This document shows positions 1 through 12,900 of a stretch of 64,000 nt of DNA, piece after piece; the stretch's first letter is position 1, and each line of letters starts with the position of its first letter. Location of the stretch: NCBI RefSeq assembly GCF_018143015.1, contig NC_054741.1, positions 13,763,736-13,827,735 on the forward strand. Direction: 5' to 3'. A program made the translations under genes and the position numbers. The notes beneath the pieces are model-generated. The model searched no databases, had not been told where the DNA came from, and was given only the letters and a program-made list of their open reading frames with translations. This DNA comes from Lytechinus variegatus (Eukaryota > Echinodermata > Echinoidea > Temnopleuroida > Toxopneustidae).

Positions 1-264
1 AGTATGCACTATTTGAAGAGCAAGTGACAGAAATAAAGATTCCTTTGTTAAATCATGGTTTAAAATTTGATATAATTTATTGCAATATATAAACCATAAA
101 TAGCTTTGGTATGATAGGAGAAAGTATATACAATCTGCAATATATAAACTATGCACGTACATCGAATATGGAATATTAATTTGCTCCACATTTCAAAGTT
201 ATAAATCATTATTTTTACTGAATAAAACTATATACAATTCACTTTGGTTTGAAGACAATATTGC

Positions 265-590
265 TCCCATGCATGGGCGGAAAATAGTAGGGGTACCCAA
301 TAGCAAATGTCCCCTCTACTATTTGTGGTCTTTTATGATGAAAAGAAATACACCATTCAAAGTCGAAATAAAACATGTCTTTTGACGAGATGACCTTACT
401 TTTGGGGTGATAACTTTTTTTTTCTTGTCAAATTTATTTTGGTCGAAACTACCTTTCATTTGGGGCGATATACTTCTTTTTTCTGCTTGTCAAATTTATT
501 TTGTTCGAAATGACCTTACATTTGCTTGTCAAATTTTCCAACCCCTTGTCCCCCCTACCTTTTGGGAGAGATTTCTACCCCTGCTCACAT
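265..590. repeat. dispersed repeat, copy 1 (copy 2 near 51.5 kb)
   Basis: This stretch aligns by eye with 51520-51830: ATGGGCG-AAAT start, then 'AGTAGGGG', 'AAATGTCCCC', 'CTACTATTT', 'TTCTTTTAT', 'GAAATA', 'AAAACATGT', 'GACGAGA', 'CTT..TTTTGGGG.TGATAA', then pyrimidine-rich sequence. It has no coding capacity, and its ends are too diverged for a target-site duplication to be called. Confidence 0.5.
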
Positions 591-800
591 GTCATATTAG
601 TCCTATACTTTACTGCCTAATGATGAATGGGACCATATCAAGGATCATGACCAAGAATAGATGGTCTTATTTATGTAAGTGTGGATCCAACATTTTTATA
701 GATAGATGGGGCACCAAAGAAATAAATTAAGTTTATTATGTATTCCGGATAATGGGACATTGAGAATAGGGGAGGTAATAAAAAATTTTTTCAAATAATT

Positions 801-831
801 ATCAGTATTAGTATTATTATTATCATTATTA

Positions 832-880
<49 letters not shown>

Positions 881-898
881 CATTATTATTATTACTAC
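801..898. repeat. (ATT/ATC)n microsatellite
   Basis: About 100 bases of imperfect TTA and TCA triplets lie directly next to the dipeptidase stop codon, inside what is probably its 3' UTR. Confidence 0.85.
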
Positions 899-917
899 AA
901 TTATCTCTTACAATACA

Positions 918-3900
918 TTAGTAACAGCCATCAACTTGGGTCATTTGATCGATGAAATTGCTGCCTCTCTTCGCTCGAATGTGGACTAGTTGAGGCCAGT
1001 AATAGACGGTCCTGCATTTATTATCTTTCTCATGACGGTTATGGATTGGAATCCTAGTTTCATCAGGGAGGGTACTGGACATTTCATCTCGGACCTGTGA
1101 AATTTGAAGAAGGGGAGAGAACAAAAAAAACTTGCTCGCTCGGGGTAATTGCTAAACATTGATTGGCAGTTGAGGCATGATGGAATTGATATTTCCAGAT
1201 ATAAATTATCCTTTAAAAGGAATCGAACATAAAATAAGTCCATGCGTTCAAGATACAATTACGAGAATGGTTTATGTTACATCCAAGCACTTGTTAGATA
1301 TTCACGCTTTGAATTTCCAAATAGATATTTAATTTATACTCATATGCCTGACTTTATTTGTCATTAGAACTTCAGGTTGGTGTGCACTGCTGCAGAACAA
1401 TAATTATGAACGCTATCAATGGCGAAAAGTCACTACGGCGTTATCACGTCTATATTATATCAGATATATATTTTTTTAAATTGTGAAATTAGATCATAGA
1501 GGCTGATATGTGCCTCTTTATAGGAATGTTTTGGGGGAGAGCCAGCGTTCACTGTCAAAAATAAGGATCGACATTTGCATCCTCAAGAATTTGACAGGCA
1601 AAAAACATAAACACACACAAAAAAACAAGTTTTTGGGGGTAGGGGCATGGAGCTATGGTACAAAAAAAATGGTAGGGGGTGCGTGTTCCCATGCCTATAC
1701 AGGTCGATGCCTTATTACGTAATCTATTTACACAATGCACATATAGACTCCCATGTGACCAAAGGTTGAATGATGAGTGGACAGTTTTGGTTGTGTGCAT
1801 ATAGCGAACGAAAAAGTGTATTGGTTTTTTTTTCAATCACCACAAACTTAGGGGTCGGACGAATTGACCTACAGAATGAAAGTAGAATAGGTCAACAAGA
1901 ATTTTTCAAGCTTAGTGAAAAAAATACTTTAGGAACTTTTTTAACAATTATTTTCATTGACCAAATTCCATGTGGTAATATTTTGATATTTTCATAGCGT
2001 GGGGGGGGGGGGGTCCGTTTGAAGGCCTACATACCTGTTCAGCTCTTCGTAGAACTCGAAGTAAATTGTTACCCATGGCAGCTTTAACCTCCCTTTCTGT
2101 CCATCCTCTTCGTATCAGCTCGGCGATTAGATTCGGAAACTTGGACACATCCTCTAATCCCTCAGGCATGCTGAACGAGATTCAGGACATCAAAAGTTTC
2201 AGTGTCAATTCAAACTATTCCTACATTTTTACGCCAAAATAAGTAATGTTTTGAGTCCACAAATGATGGGACAAATATTAAAACGTTGGACTTTAGTTAA
2301 AATATATCCCCACAAAATGGCGTCCAAGAAATGAATAGACATTCTTAAAAAGATTGTTCAAAATACTTGATCATTTTGTAAGGTTGGAGATCGACTGTGG
2401 TGATCAAATCAAGCATTTTGATGGAATTCAAAGAATAATTTGATTTAACCAATTGACCGTTATTTTAATCGGACACAGTCGTATTGACCAACACCTTGTC
2501 TATTTTTTCAACCTTTTTCTTTTATTTTGAAGACTCTCTAAACAATAATACATTTGGTGAAACAATTAATTCTTGTTCTACACGTTTTTTCTTTTTTTGG
2601 GGGGGGTTCTCTAATAAGAAACTAAGAATGGAGGAGGCCATGGACAGCAAGTTAAACGACGAAGCTGAAATGTATTTACTTATTTATTTATTCATTCATT
2701 AATACATTTATTTATTTATTTATTTATTCATTCATTCATTTTGCATCCTTTAAACAGGGTAGCCCATCAGCAGATTACTTGTAACATAAGACAAACAAAA
2801 TACAAGCATATGTGATGAATCGTCGTTTTTTTAAAGAAATCTATTTAGTACCTTGGTACTCCATCGAAGTCACTTCCTACTCCAACACATTGCCAGCCGC
2901 ATACCGATTTAATGTGATCCATGTGATCTGGAGGGGGAAACAAGAATAAGATCTTAAAACTATATTTCTAAGGAAAAGATTGTTTGATGACAGCAAATGA
3001 ATAATCCAACATAGGAAAATGCTAATGGAAAATAAGCATAGTCTTCTAGACTATCTTGGAAGATTCCTCTATAACAAATCTCTCTTCCAAAGGTCCTAAT
3101 CAATGGGTTGGTGTGGGCAGATACCGAACCCCCCAGCCCCGGGACCACTTACGATATGATTATTCATGTTTCAGATTCATTAATCTTTATAGATTCATTA
3201 ATCTTTATTACTAATAACATTTCTTATGCTAACTGACACTGACGAAAAAAATCACTACACTCTCAGGCAATACCATGGGAAGCATACGAACCTACCAAAT
3301 GTTAGATTTCATGTAAAACGGTAAATGAATATTGTTTTTAACCCAGAGTTGGTAGTTTCATATGTTAACCAACCTGGTGGTTTTGTTTAAAAAAGCCTTG
3401 CTTACTCATATATGTTGAGATATGTTTGCTTGTTATATTTTTGTACATCATTCTGGAGATCTGTGTTACAAGTGGTTTTCCTTTTTGTATGAATATGTTA
3501 GTAGGAAATCGATGAAATCAGCTTAGCTGATTATTCTTTCTTTTTTTTTCCTGTATTAAAGTGTAAAAAATGAAGTTGACTTAATAAATGAATATGTTGC
3601 GCTCGTCCTCCCTGTATTGTTGTATTTATATTGTATGCAATAAAAATGATAGTTCCAAATCTCCCATTCCTAACTGTTCATCGACATTAACCATACTGCA
3701 ATGGAATATGCATCGGGCGTGTTTACCTGCAACTTGAGAAAGGGTTGCAAAGTTCCTATCATCTGATATATCTCCTGGGGGACAATTTATATATTCAGTG
3801 TAAAAGTTCACCATCACGACGCCTTCGTTTTTCACCTATAGATTGTAAAGAAAGTGATGTCGCCGTTTGTTATTATACGAGAAATAACCAAGATATTTGA

Positions 3901-6900
3901 ATAAGCTTATGCCTTAATATATTTGAAATAATGTCTTTGGGCTAATACATGCCCTCCTCAAATCTACTTATTCATCCCCAAAGCAAATACATAAATAAAA
4001 ACTCTCATTCACACATCAATTCTTTTAATCACCTGAAAATAGTATTATAAAGGATAATTTTCGAAGGTGAAATGCATTACTGAAGCGGTTTAATGTGATC
4101 CATGTGATCTGGAGGGGGAAACAAGAATAAGATCTTAAAACTATATTTCTAAGGAAAAGATTGTTTGATGACAGCAAATAAATAATCCAACATAGGAAAA
4201 TGCTAATGGAAAATAAGCATAGTCTTCTAGACTATCTTGGAAGATTCCTCTATAACAATGTATCGCCCTCCAAATAGTTATTCTGATCTTTTTTGCCACT
4301 ATGAATCACTTTTATCTTTCATCGATAGTTTTAATCACAGTACAATTATTATGGGCGATCTAAATTGCGATATTTTAAAGACCCCTTTACATAGTGATAC
4401 CAAGAGATTAATGCAAATACACGATATTTATTCTCTTGACTATATAAATCGCACAACTGGCACTCGTATTACTGAAACTTCATCGAGTTTGATAGACCTG
4501 ATGGTTACCAACAGGACTGACCAAGTAAAGGTGTCTGGTGTCGTTGATATAGGGTTGAGTGACCATGCAATGAATTATGTTGTCTGGGGATCATCTTACA
4601 CTAACCATACTCCACGTACTATAAGTTATAGAAAAATGAAAGGTGTCGACATTGACAATTTCTGTGAACAACTTGAAAAGCAACCATGGGAAAATGTATA
4701 CTTAGCGAAGGATGTTAATGATGCTGTTCAACTGTGGGAAAATTATTTGATGGATGTTGTCAATTCTATTATGCCTGTTAAATCTAGAAAAATAAAAAAG
4801 AAGCTGTCTCCATGGATAACTCCAGATATTATAAATCTGATAAAAGATCGTGATAAAGCTAAAAGAAAGGTATGGAAAAACAAAACTAGTGATGCTACAA
4901 ATTGTTATCGAAAATTAAGAAATAAAGTAACCTCAAAGATAAGGAAGGCAAAAAAACAGTACTATGTTGATAAATTGTCCTCTGCAATGGGGAGATCTAC
5001 TGAAGTTTGGAAGGTTTTAAGATCTGTCCTACCAACGTCACGTTCCAGCAGTGGTGAATCTGGCGTAAATGATTCTGTAGACAAAGCTAATGAATTTAAT
5101 ACTTTTTTTTCTTCAATTGGCACAGAGCTAGCCTCTAGTTTTAATGATGTTCAACATTCTACAAACGACACTGTCAGTGAAACCATTAATGCTAACTTTA
5201 CTTTTCAGATGGTTACTGACGAGGACGTTCGGAAGGAAATATTAAAACTAAGAGACAACATTTCTATCGGTTTAGATGAGATCTCATCCAAGATCCTGAA
5301 GATGTGTGCTCCCATTATAGTTCCATATCTTACCCACATAATAAATAGATCTTTTATCGAAAATAAATTTCCAAACCAATGGAAAAAGTCTAAAGTCATT
5401 CCTATTCATAAATCAGGTAACAGAAAATCTCCAAATAATTTCCGTCCGATTTCAATTCTACCCACTGTATCGAAATTACTTGAAAGATTTGCTCAGCGGC
5501 AATTAATCTCATTTTTAGAAAAAAATAAACTGTTATCCGAAGTTCAGTTTGGGTTTAGGAGTAAACACTCCACCTTGACTTCTTTAGTTAGAATTACAGA
5601 TCAGTGGATGCAGGCTGCTGATCAGGGGAAATATACTGGGGCAGTGTTTATTGACTTAAAAAAAGCTTTCGATTGTGTTGACCCTTATTTACTTCTTCAA
5701 AAATTACGCAATATTGGTGTTTCTGATGAATGTTTGCCGTGGTTTAAAGATTATTTGCATAACAGGTTTATTTCTACTTGTCTTGGTTCTACTCTTTCTA
5801 GTCCTTTATCTATTTCTCTCGGTGTCCCACAGGGTTCTATTCTGGGACCTTTGCTATTTATTATTTTTATCAATGATATAACTTTATCTGTACATTTTTC
5901 TTCGGTCCAACTCTATGCGGATGATACTGTCATTTATTTTTCTGATTTTAATGTTAAAAGTGTCGAAAATAAGCTTAATTATGATTTGTCGTTTATTTAT
6001 AAATGGATGTGCAATAATAAGTTGACGTTGAATTTTGATAAAACTGTATCTTTACTTATAGGGTCGAGACATATGTTAAGTAAATGTAACGTTTTAAATG
6101 TAAATATCAATAACATTGCAATTCAACAGTCTACTAATGTTAAATATCTCGGATTTATAATTGACAATAAACTGAAGTGGGATGTCCATATTGAAAACCT
6201 ATGTAGAAAGGTCGGTAAGTTAGTCAAATATTTGGGTAGACTCCGCTATTTTATTAATGAGACAAATCTAAATTTGATTTACAAAGCCATTATCTTGCCC
6301 CTTTTCGACTATGCGGATATTTTAATTGATTCTTCTAATAAAAAACTTACCAAACAATTGCAAACCCTCCAGAATCGTGCTAGCAGAATAATAATGAAAG
6401 TCAACCCATATGATCATATGATCATAGATCATGTCTTAAATTGGTCTTCTCTGGAATCAAGACGTAAGAAAAATCTCAATATATTTGTTTATAAATCAGC
6501 CCATAACATGTTGTCTCCAATCATGTCCGATATGTTTCAGCCATCTTCCCATCAATATTCACTACGTAATTGTCATAACTTTACTTTACCCAAACCCAAA
6601 ACAGAATACTCTCGTCGCACTATCCAATACAGAGGTGCATCTCAATATAATACTCTTCCCCATCACATTAAATTATTAGAAAATATCGATGCCTTCAAAA
6701 AAGGCCTTAAAAACATTTTTCCAGACTTCTTGGAAATTTGATTCAGACCCCTCTTTCTTACTTTGTTATCGTGTATGTTGTAAATACGTTTTTTTTTTTT
6801 TTTATAACCTTTTTCACATTTTGTAAACGTCTTTATCGTAAGTCGATTAGTTTGTCTTTTCCTGTGTTATATTTACATGTATATCTATGTAAGGGACCCC

Positions 6901-9900
6901 TCTGTAAAACAGCGTTGATATGTTATCAACGCTGAGTAGGGCAATCCCTCCGTCTTTTTAATGATCGTTTCTTTGTAACTGTAAATATATCTATCGTTGT
7001 TTTAATTTTTAATTGACGGAAAATAAATACAATACAATACTGAAGCGGTTGACAGCCGGGTTCTAACCCGATAAATGTGATATTATTCTTTGAATAATAT
7101 TTCAAAATCTATCGCATCACAAACTATATTGCCCATCTATCATACAATGTCATTTTTTAGCTCATCCATCTCCGCTCGCTAGCAGCATTTTAGATATTTT
7201 GCCCCAAATGACATATTTGGCTCCCTCATTTTTGAGGGATTCATTACGACACCAATAAGAAGTATAGCGTCACCATTACGTTGTCTTACTTTAAAAATAC
7301 CCTGTCAAGCAAACATCACTCATGAAAAGAAAACAATGAAGCTGATATCTAATTTATTATTTTTTGTATACATTCAAAAAATAAGTTCACATAGAACAGA
7401 ATGTGGTTAGATAAATTAATTTTTACTACGCTGGGTTTTCTTTGACAATTTTCAATTTGTTTCATTATCTTACCATACGTTTTAAGATGTAGTCGGGTAC
7501 ATTTCGATCGTGATTGCAAACGGCATAGGCTGATGAATGACTAAAGATGACGGGAGCCACAGAGATATCAAGTGCATCTGACATGGTCTTGTGAGATACA
7601 TGGGCTAGATCAACCAACATACCAAGACGGTTCATCTCCAAGATAACACGCTGATTAATGACAGTCGAGGGATAGCATGCGTGTGGAAAACAAAAAGTTG
7701 AAGTAAATTGAACGATTCAATTTGAATTGATAAATTTCTGAAGGTCAATTCCATAAAATTATCAACAAATTGTAAGAGACCCTCCATTTTTCTCTATTCT
7801 TACTTCACTTCGTGAACTGCTCAATTCATGATAATTCGAGAGCTTTACAGAATTACAGACTGCCACGAGCAAAAAAAGAGCAGATACAGAAAATTCAGGG
7901 GGTGTCTCGTTCAAAAACGAGAACGGAGGTCCACGAGAACTAGAACAGTAAATTTTTATCGAAAATGTCGCAATTACTTTGACCGAACCCTAGAAATTCG
8001 TGGACCCTCGGTCTCATCGAATTTCTGTCACATGATCTGCTGTCAAGTGAAATGACGCCATGTTTGAGATTAGATTTAGTATACTTACCCTGCCCCAATC
8101 TGACAGACCGTTGAATTCAGGGTCTTTCTTCTCAGTCTCCAACCAGTTATCCGCCCTATAGAAAAAATATTAAAAATTATCTATTTCTCTGTCTCAAATC
8201 TTCGTCCTGAAATGAGAATGTAATTATTTTCAAACATATTCATTATAATTTTCGTATATCTTACATTCATTGTGAAAATGTTTACGATGTAATGTTGATT
8301 AACAAAGTTCTTTAACTAATGAAATTTATTGGTTGAAATTAGCTTAACCACAATACTCTGAATATACCATATTATTATGTACCTAGGATAACCACAACTC
8401 TTTCGAACTGTACTACCAGCGGCCTTGCATAACATTTTATTAACACATCAATCGCCTGAAAAAAAGTCAGAACGTCACATTCTCGGCCGGATATCAAACC
8501 CAGGACCTGACAGTCATACGGCGGGCGTTCAACCACTAAGCCACAAGGCCGTTGAAATCCCCCATAGGCGATTTTCCAGCAAAACGATGATATATCTTCT
8601 TTATTTCAAGAGGTTAATGATGGGAGATGAGTATAAATAGGCTTTATAAGCGTGCATTATTTCAAGACCATGTAGGCCTACGTGGTAAAGTTACGGATAA
8701 GTAAACCTGGACGAATAAAGCACCATTAGAGCCTTTCTGTATCCAATGAAGGACATCTCAACAAACAAAAGTTGTATGATATAAAAATTATAAAGACCAC
8801 TATCAAATTTTATTACGTCATACCATGGAGTATTGCAGCTATGAGTAACAGTCATGTAGCGAACTCCAACCCGATAGAGCATGCGCAGTGTAGCTAAGCT
8901 GCTGTCGATGTTGTGCCCGCCTTCGACACCGATGAGAGAGGCTATTTTACCATTTCGATGAGCCTCCAAAATACCTTAAAATAAAAAAAGGACAATAAAG
9001 TGTTTTCCTAGTCATGATAATTACCTACGAAACACACTTTTTAACCAAGTTGAAAATTAAAAAGTATAAGCATACAATAGGCCGACTCATTATCGAGGGC
9101 ATTGGAAATGATTACTAGTATATAAAAAAAGGCGAGGATATTTTTTTTCAAGGTAAAGTGCGTGTAACCATTATAATGCCCCGAAAAAATGGTGTGTATT
9201 ATATGTTTTAAAAGATTGAGATATGGATCATTGTTATTTGATAATGACCATCATCCTCTCAAAAAGCATGACACGTCAATAGAACTAGTACCAGTCATTA
9301 TAAAAATTATGTTATAAATCTGGTCGCGTGCGGATGTCAGTCAGTCAGTTATTTTGATAAGGATCCACACACCATGATGTGAATACAATTATCATTCATT
9401 CATTTATAATATTCACGTAAATTAATCTGTATATTTGACATAAGATATCTCCAAGCATTGAAGTTTTCTTGTATGAAAATGAAATACCATTGACCTTATA
9501 AGTATGCTGTAGTTCTAACATATAACCTGGAAAGCATTATTCAAGCTTTAAACCTATATCTTTTAAAATCAAATAATTCTAATATCATAATGGAAACTGC
9601 TTTACCGTCTGCTGTCGTAACAAACTGGAAGACATCTGGATACATGTCACACATCCTTAAGATGACGTCAATTTGATCCATTATGTGTGTTACTGCATCC
9701 ATGTATTGAGATCCACAGGTGGTATATGCAGCCCAGAACTGGAAATAAATCTTGTAATTAGTGATTATTCAAAATACTTTAACATATTTTTTTGTTAACG
9801 ATAAATTTCTGACAAGTTGCTGCATGACCTTCTACTGTATGCGCTTTTAGATTTACCGTAGAACGCGGTTTCGATTTTTGAACGATGTTTTCACTGTACT

Positions 9901-12900
9901 GAGACTATCGTTAGAACTACAGGGTTTTACTGTAAAATACGGTAATTTCTTTTGAACAATGTTCTTAAGGGTTTTCACTCTCTTTCGCTGTATATTTCCT
10001 TTGTTTTCGTTCATCAAGAAGTTACAATTTTTATTGAAAGGAAAACATTACTATTATATTATTCATGAATTGTGAACTGAAATAGTTATTTTGCGTGTAT
10101 ATATCTTTTTTATTTAATTTAATATAACTGTACATGCGATATTTTTTCTAATCCCTATTGCTGGATTTGTTTCTTAAGTACATAATCTATATTGAGCCTT
10201 TCACTTCTATCATGTCTGGTATTCTGTAATTCTGTGACCAAATTCCGAATCAATTGTAGAATGTATTTTTATTTATATATAGTAAGAAAAAAGTATGCAT
10301 TCATCGCGCACCTTTTGTCTTCCAATTCTAGTATCCATGACATCAAATTTAATTTTATATGAAATGAGAGGCAAGATTTCCGTATAATGTTGTAAAATGA
10401 TAGGAAGCGTTAAGAAATGGATTTTACTACCTATAGCACATGAAGCGCGGGATCATCTTCCCCTTTACGCCGCTCTCTCTCTCCACCTTATCCATGCGCA
10501 GTCAGGCTTATTCCTGGATATCAGGGACCCGTCTCACTAAGAGTTGTAATCGGTCAAATCAAACACAACTACATAGAAATCCATCATTGTCAAATTTTCC
10601 TACAAAAAATTTGTACAATGTAATTTGCATATAAACAAAGAGGAGCACGGTGGATATTGTTGGGACACGGGTGAATTTATGAGTATGCATCATTAGGCCT
10701 ATCTAGAAATCATTTTGAACGGACATGCATTTCAGTTGGCGCTGATGGCTTCCTGTCGGGGGAGGGGGGTGAAATCACAACTGTTTGTTAGACAGGGCCC
10801 ATGGTCCCGTAACACAAAGGTTACCGATTAATCGCACAATTGATTGTACATTATAGTCAATGGAATCAATCGTAGAAAAACGCTCTACGATCATTGCTAA
10901 GCTTTGTGTTACGGGCCCAGAATATTCCGAGTCATGGATGAGAAGCTCCCTACATGTAAACTAACAACAAAGATCACAAAGCATAAGCTTTATAGTGATT
11001 AGATAATATACCTATACCAATCCAATTATAGCATTTATTGTGAATGATTTGAGATATTAGATACGACTGTACAATTAGCACCCCCCCCCCCCCCCTCAGC
11101 AAAAGCTGATATTTATCGTGAATAACTGCTACAAATATACATTATAAAAAGAAACCACAATTGTATAGTATATTGCATTTAATAATATTGTGAATGATTT
11201 AAAATATATTCAGATTAAGCCAAACTAATGGTGAACTTACCTTGGTTGAGCTAAATTGCATCCAAACTGAATTGTATTTTTTAAAAACCAGCACTTGGTA
11301 GGTTCACATTCCAACCAATATTGAGGTTGGTTAACAAAATTTCTGAGATTGTATGATACTAAAGAAAAAAAATCCGAATGCAATAATTGCATAATGAATG
11401 ATGTGAAATAGCATATTATTATTCAACAAACCTGTCCACCTAGTCTCCCTTCTTTTAGTCTGGGTATATCGGTGTAGCTATGTCCCCATATCGGGTTCAG
11501 TTCCTGTGATAGATTCAAGGATTGAAGCTGGTTGCCGATCCGACTAACAAGCTGCCACGGCCAGTCATTGTGACTTTATCAAAGAAAATATAATTATGAA
11601 GAATGAATCAAACTAGTCGACAAGGAAAAGAATTGACATTTGAGAAACGAAATTGAAAGTAGACAGGGTGACAATAGTCATTTATTTATTATTCATTTAT
11701 TACATCAACGGCATTTACAATAGTTCTCTGCAAACACTTCGTAGTTTTTAAGTGCCATTGCAGTTTGGTCACCCCGATATCTAAAACTCGGCGAATGAAT
11801 TGACTTGGCTGCTACACTCTAAATGTCAAGGATATGAAATAAATCCAGACCGGCTGTGAATAGTGACCAGCTGTATTTTTAATTCATTTCAAATCTTAAG
11901 GATTAAAGGTCAAGTCCACCCAAGAAAAATGTTGATTTTAATAAATAGAGAAAAATTACAAACTAGCATAACGCTGAAAATTTCATTAAAATCCTATGTA
12001 AAATAGTTTCGATTATTTTTCACAAAAACAGTGATGTGCATAACCCATTGACATGCAAATGAGCCAGTCGATGATGTCCATCACTCACTGTTCATTTTTT
12101 ACAGATTGGACAATAAGGACCAACTTGACTGAACCATAAAGTATTAAACAATGCTAGCTACACATGTTCAGGGAGGAATTAATCGTTGTTTTAATTGACT
12201 ATGAGGAGAAAATTAAAATATTTCATATTTCATATAACAAAATACAAAAGAAATACTAGTAGTGAGTGGATGGCGTCACCAGTTCCTCATTTGCATACCG
12301 ACCAGGATGTGTATAGAACTGTTTTGTGAAATTAAGCGAAACTTTAAAATGCCATAACTTTCATATTTTACATCCGATTTTGATGAAATTTTCTCTTTTC
12401 ATTAAAGTTAACTTTTTGTTTGGGTGGACTGATTGTTCTTTAACTTTTAAAATCTAAAAAAATTAAATTCAAATCTTTTAATTTTATATTCAAATCCACA
12501 AGGTTTAATTCTTAATCTAATATTCGGCTGGTCATTATTCACAGCCGACTTCACATTCAGAGTGTATATGCATGCATCCAACCCAATGACATAATGATAT
12601 GGTACTACTTTGCAGAGTCATACGCACTATAGTCGAAAACCAGAAACAAACAAATAGAACACTTTCAATCTTTCTTCTGAAGGCGTTGCATTGAAAGAAA
12701 TAATAATAATAATCCGCTTTTATATAGCGCTTAATCCATCGGAACGACGTTTCTAAGCGCTTTACAGATATATTATTACCCCGGTCATCGGATTCAATCA
12801 GTCATTCCCGCACACAATGTGTGCACATCCTCCACTCCCTGGGGAGTATTCCAGTCAGTCGCCTGTGAGGCGCACACAATACTGGACAAGCTGCAATGAC

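Larger units (their letters stand above)
1..917. other. 3' flank of the dipeptidase gene, no gene seen
   Basis: No coding exon is recognised here. Positions 265-590 hold a dispersed repeat whose second copy lies near 51520-51830; both share phrases such as 'aatagtagggg', 'aaatgtccccctactattt' and 'aaaacatgt...ttt..gacgaga'. Positions 801-898 are an ATT/ATC microsatellite. On the minus strand an AATAAA hexamer falls at about 731-737, roughly 180 bases past the dipeptidase stop, and could be its polyadenylation signal (inference). Confidence 0.55.
4078..7050 (+). mobile_element. 5'-truncated non-LTR retrotransposon (jockey/CR1-like LINE) with a chimeric 5' end
   Basis: The insertion lies in dipeptidase intron 6, antisense to the gene. 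A 13-bp target-site duplication, TACTGAAGCGGTT, brackets it at 4078-4090 and 7038-7050. Between these come a 170-bp copy of nearby host sequence (4089-4258), then LINE sequence from 4259 to about 7037, ending in AAATAAATACAATACAA rather than poly(A). The LINE starts in mid-endonuclease domain, so it is 5'-truncated. Its reading frame is unbroken to 6741 and the host copy has diverged at one base in 170, so the insertion looks young. Clade assignment (jockey/CR1/Daphne group) rests on remembered RT and tail features only. Confidence 0.9.

Noticed and set aside
1555-1836. Additional dipeptidase exon between exons 9 and 10
   Set aside because: Exon 9 joins 1094 in phase with the expected VRDEMSS motif, so no further exon is needed.
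4237-4257. Start of the LINE protein at the TTG at 4237
   Set aside because: These codons are copied host intron sequence, not LINE sequence; the frame is open there by chance.
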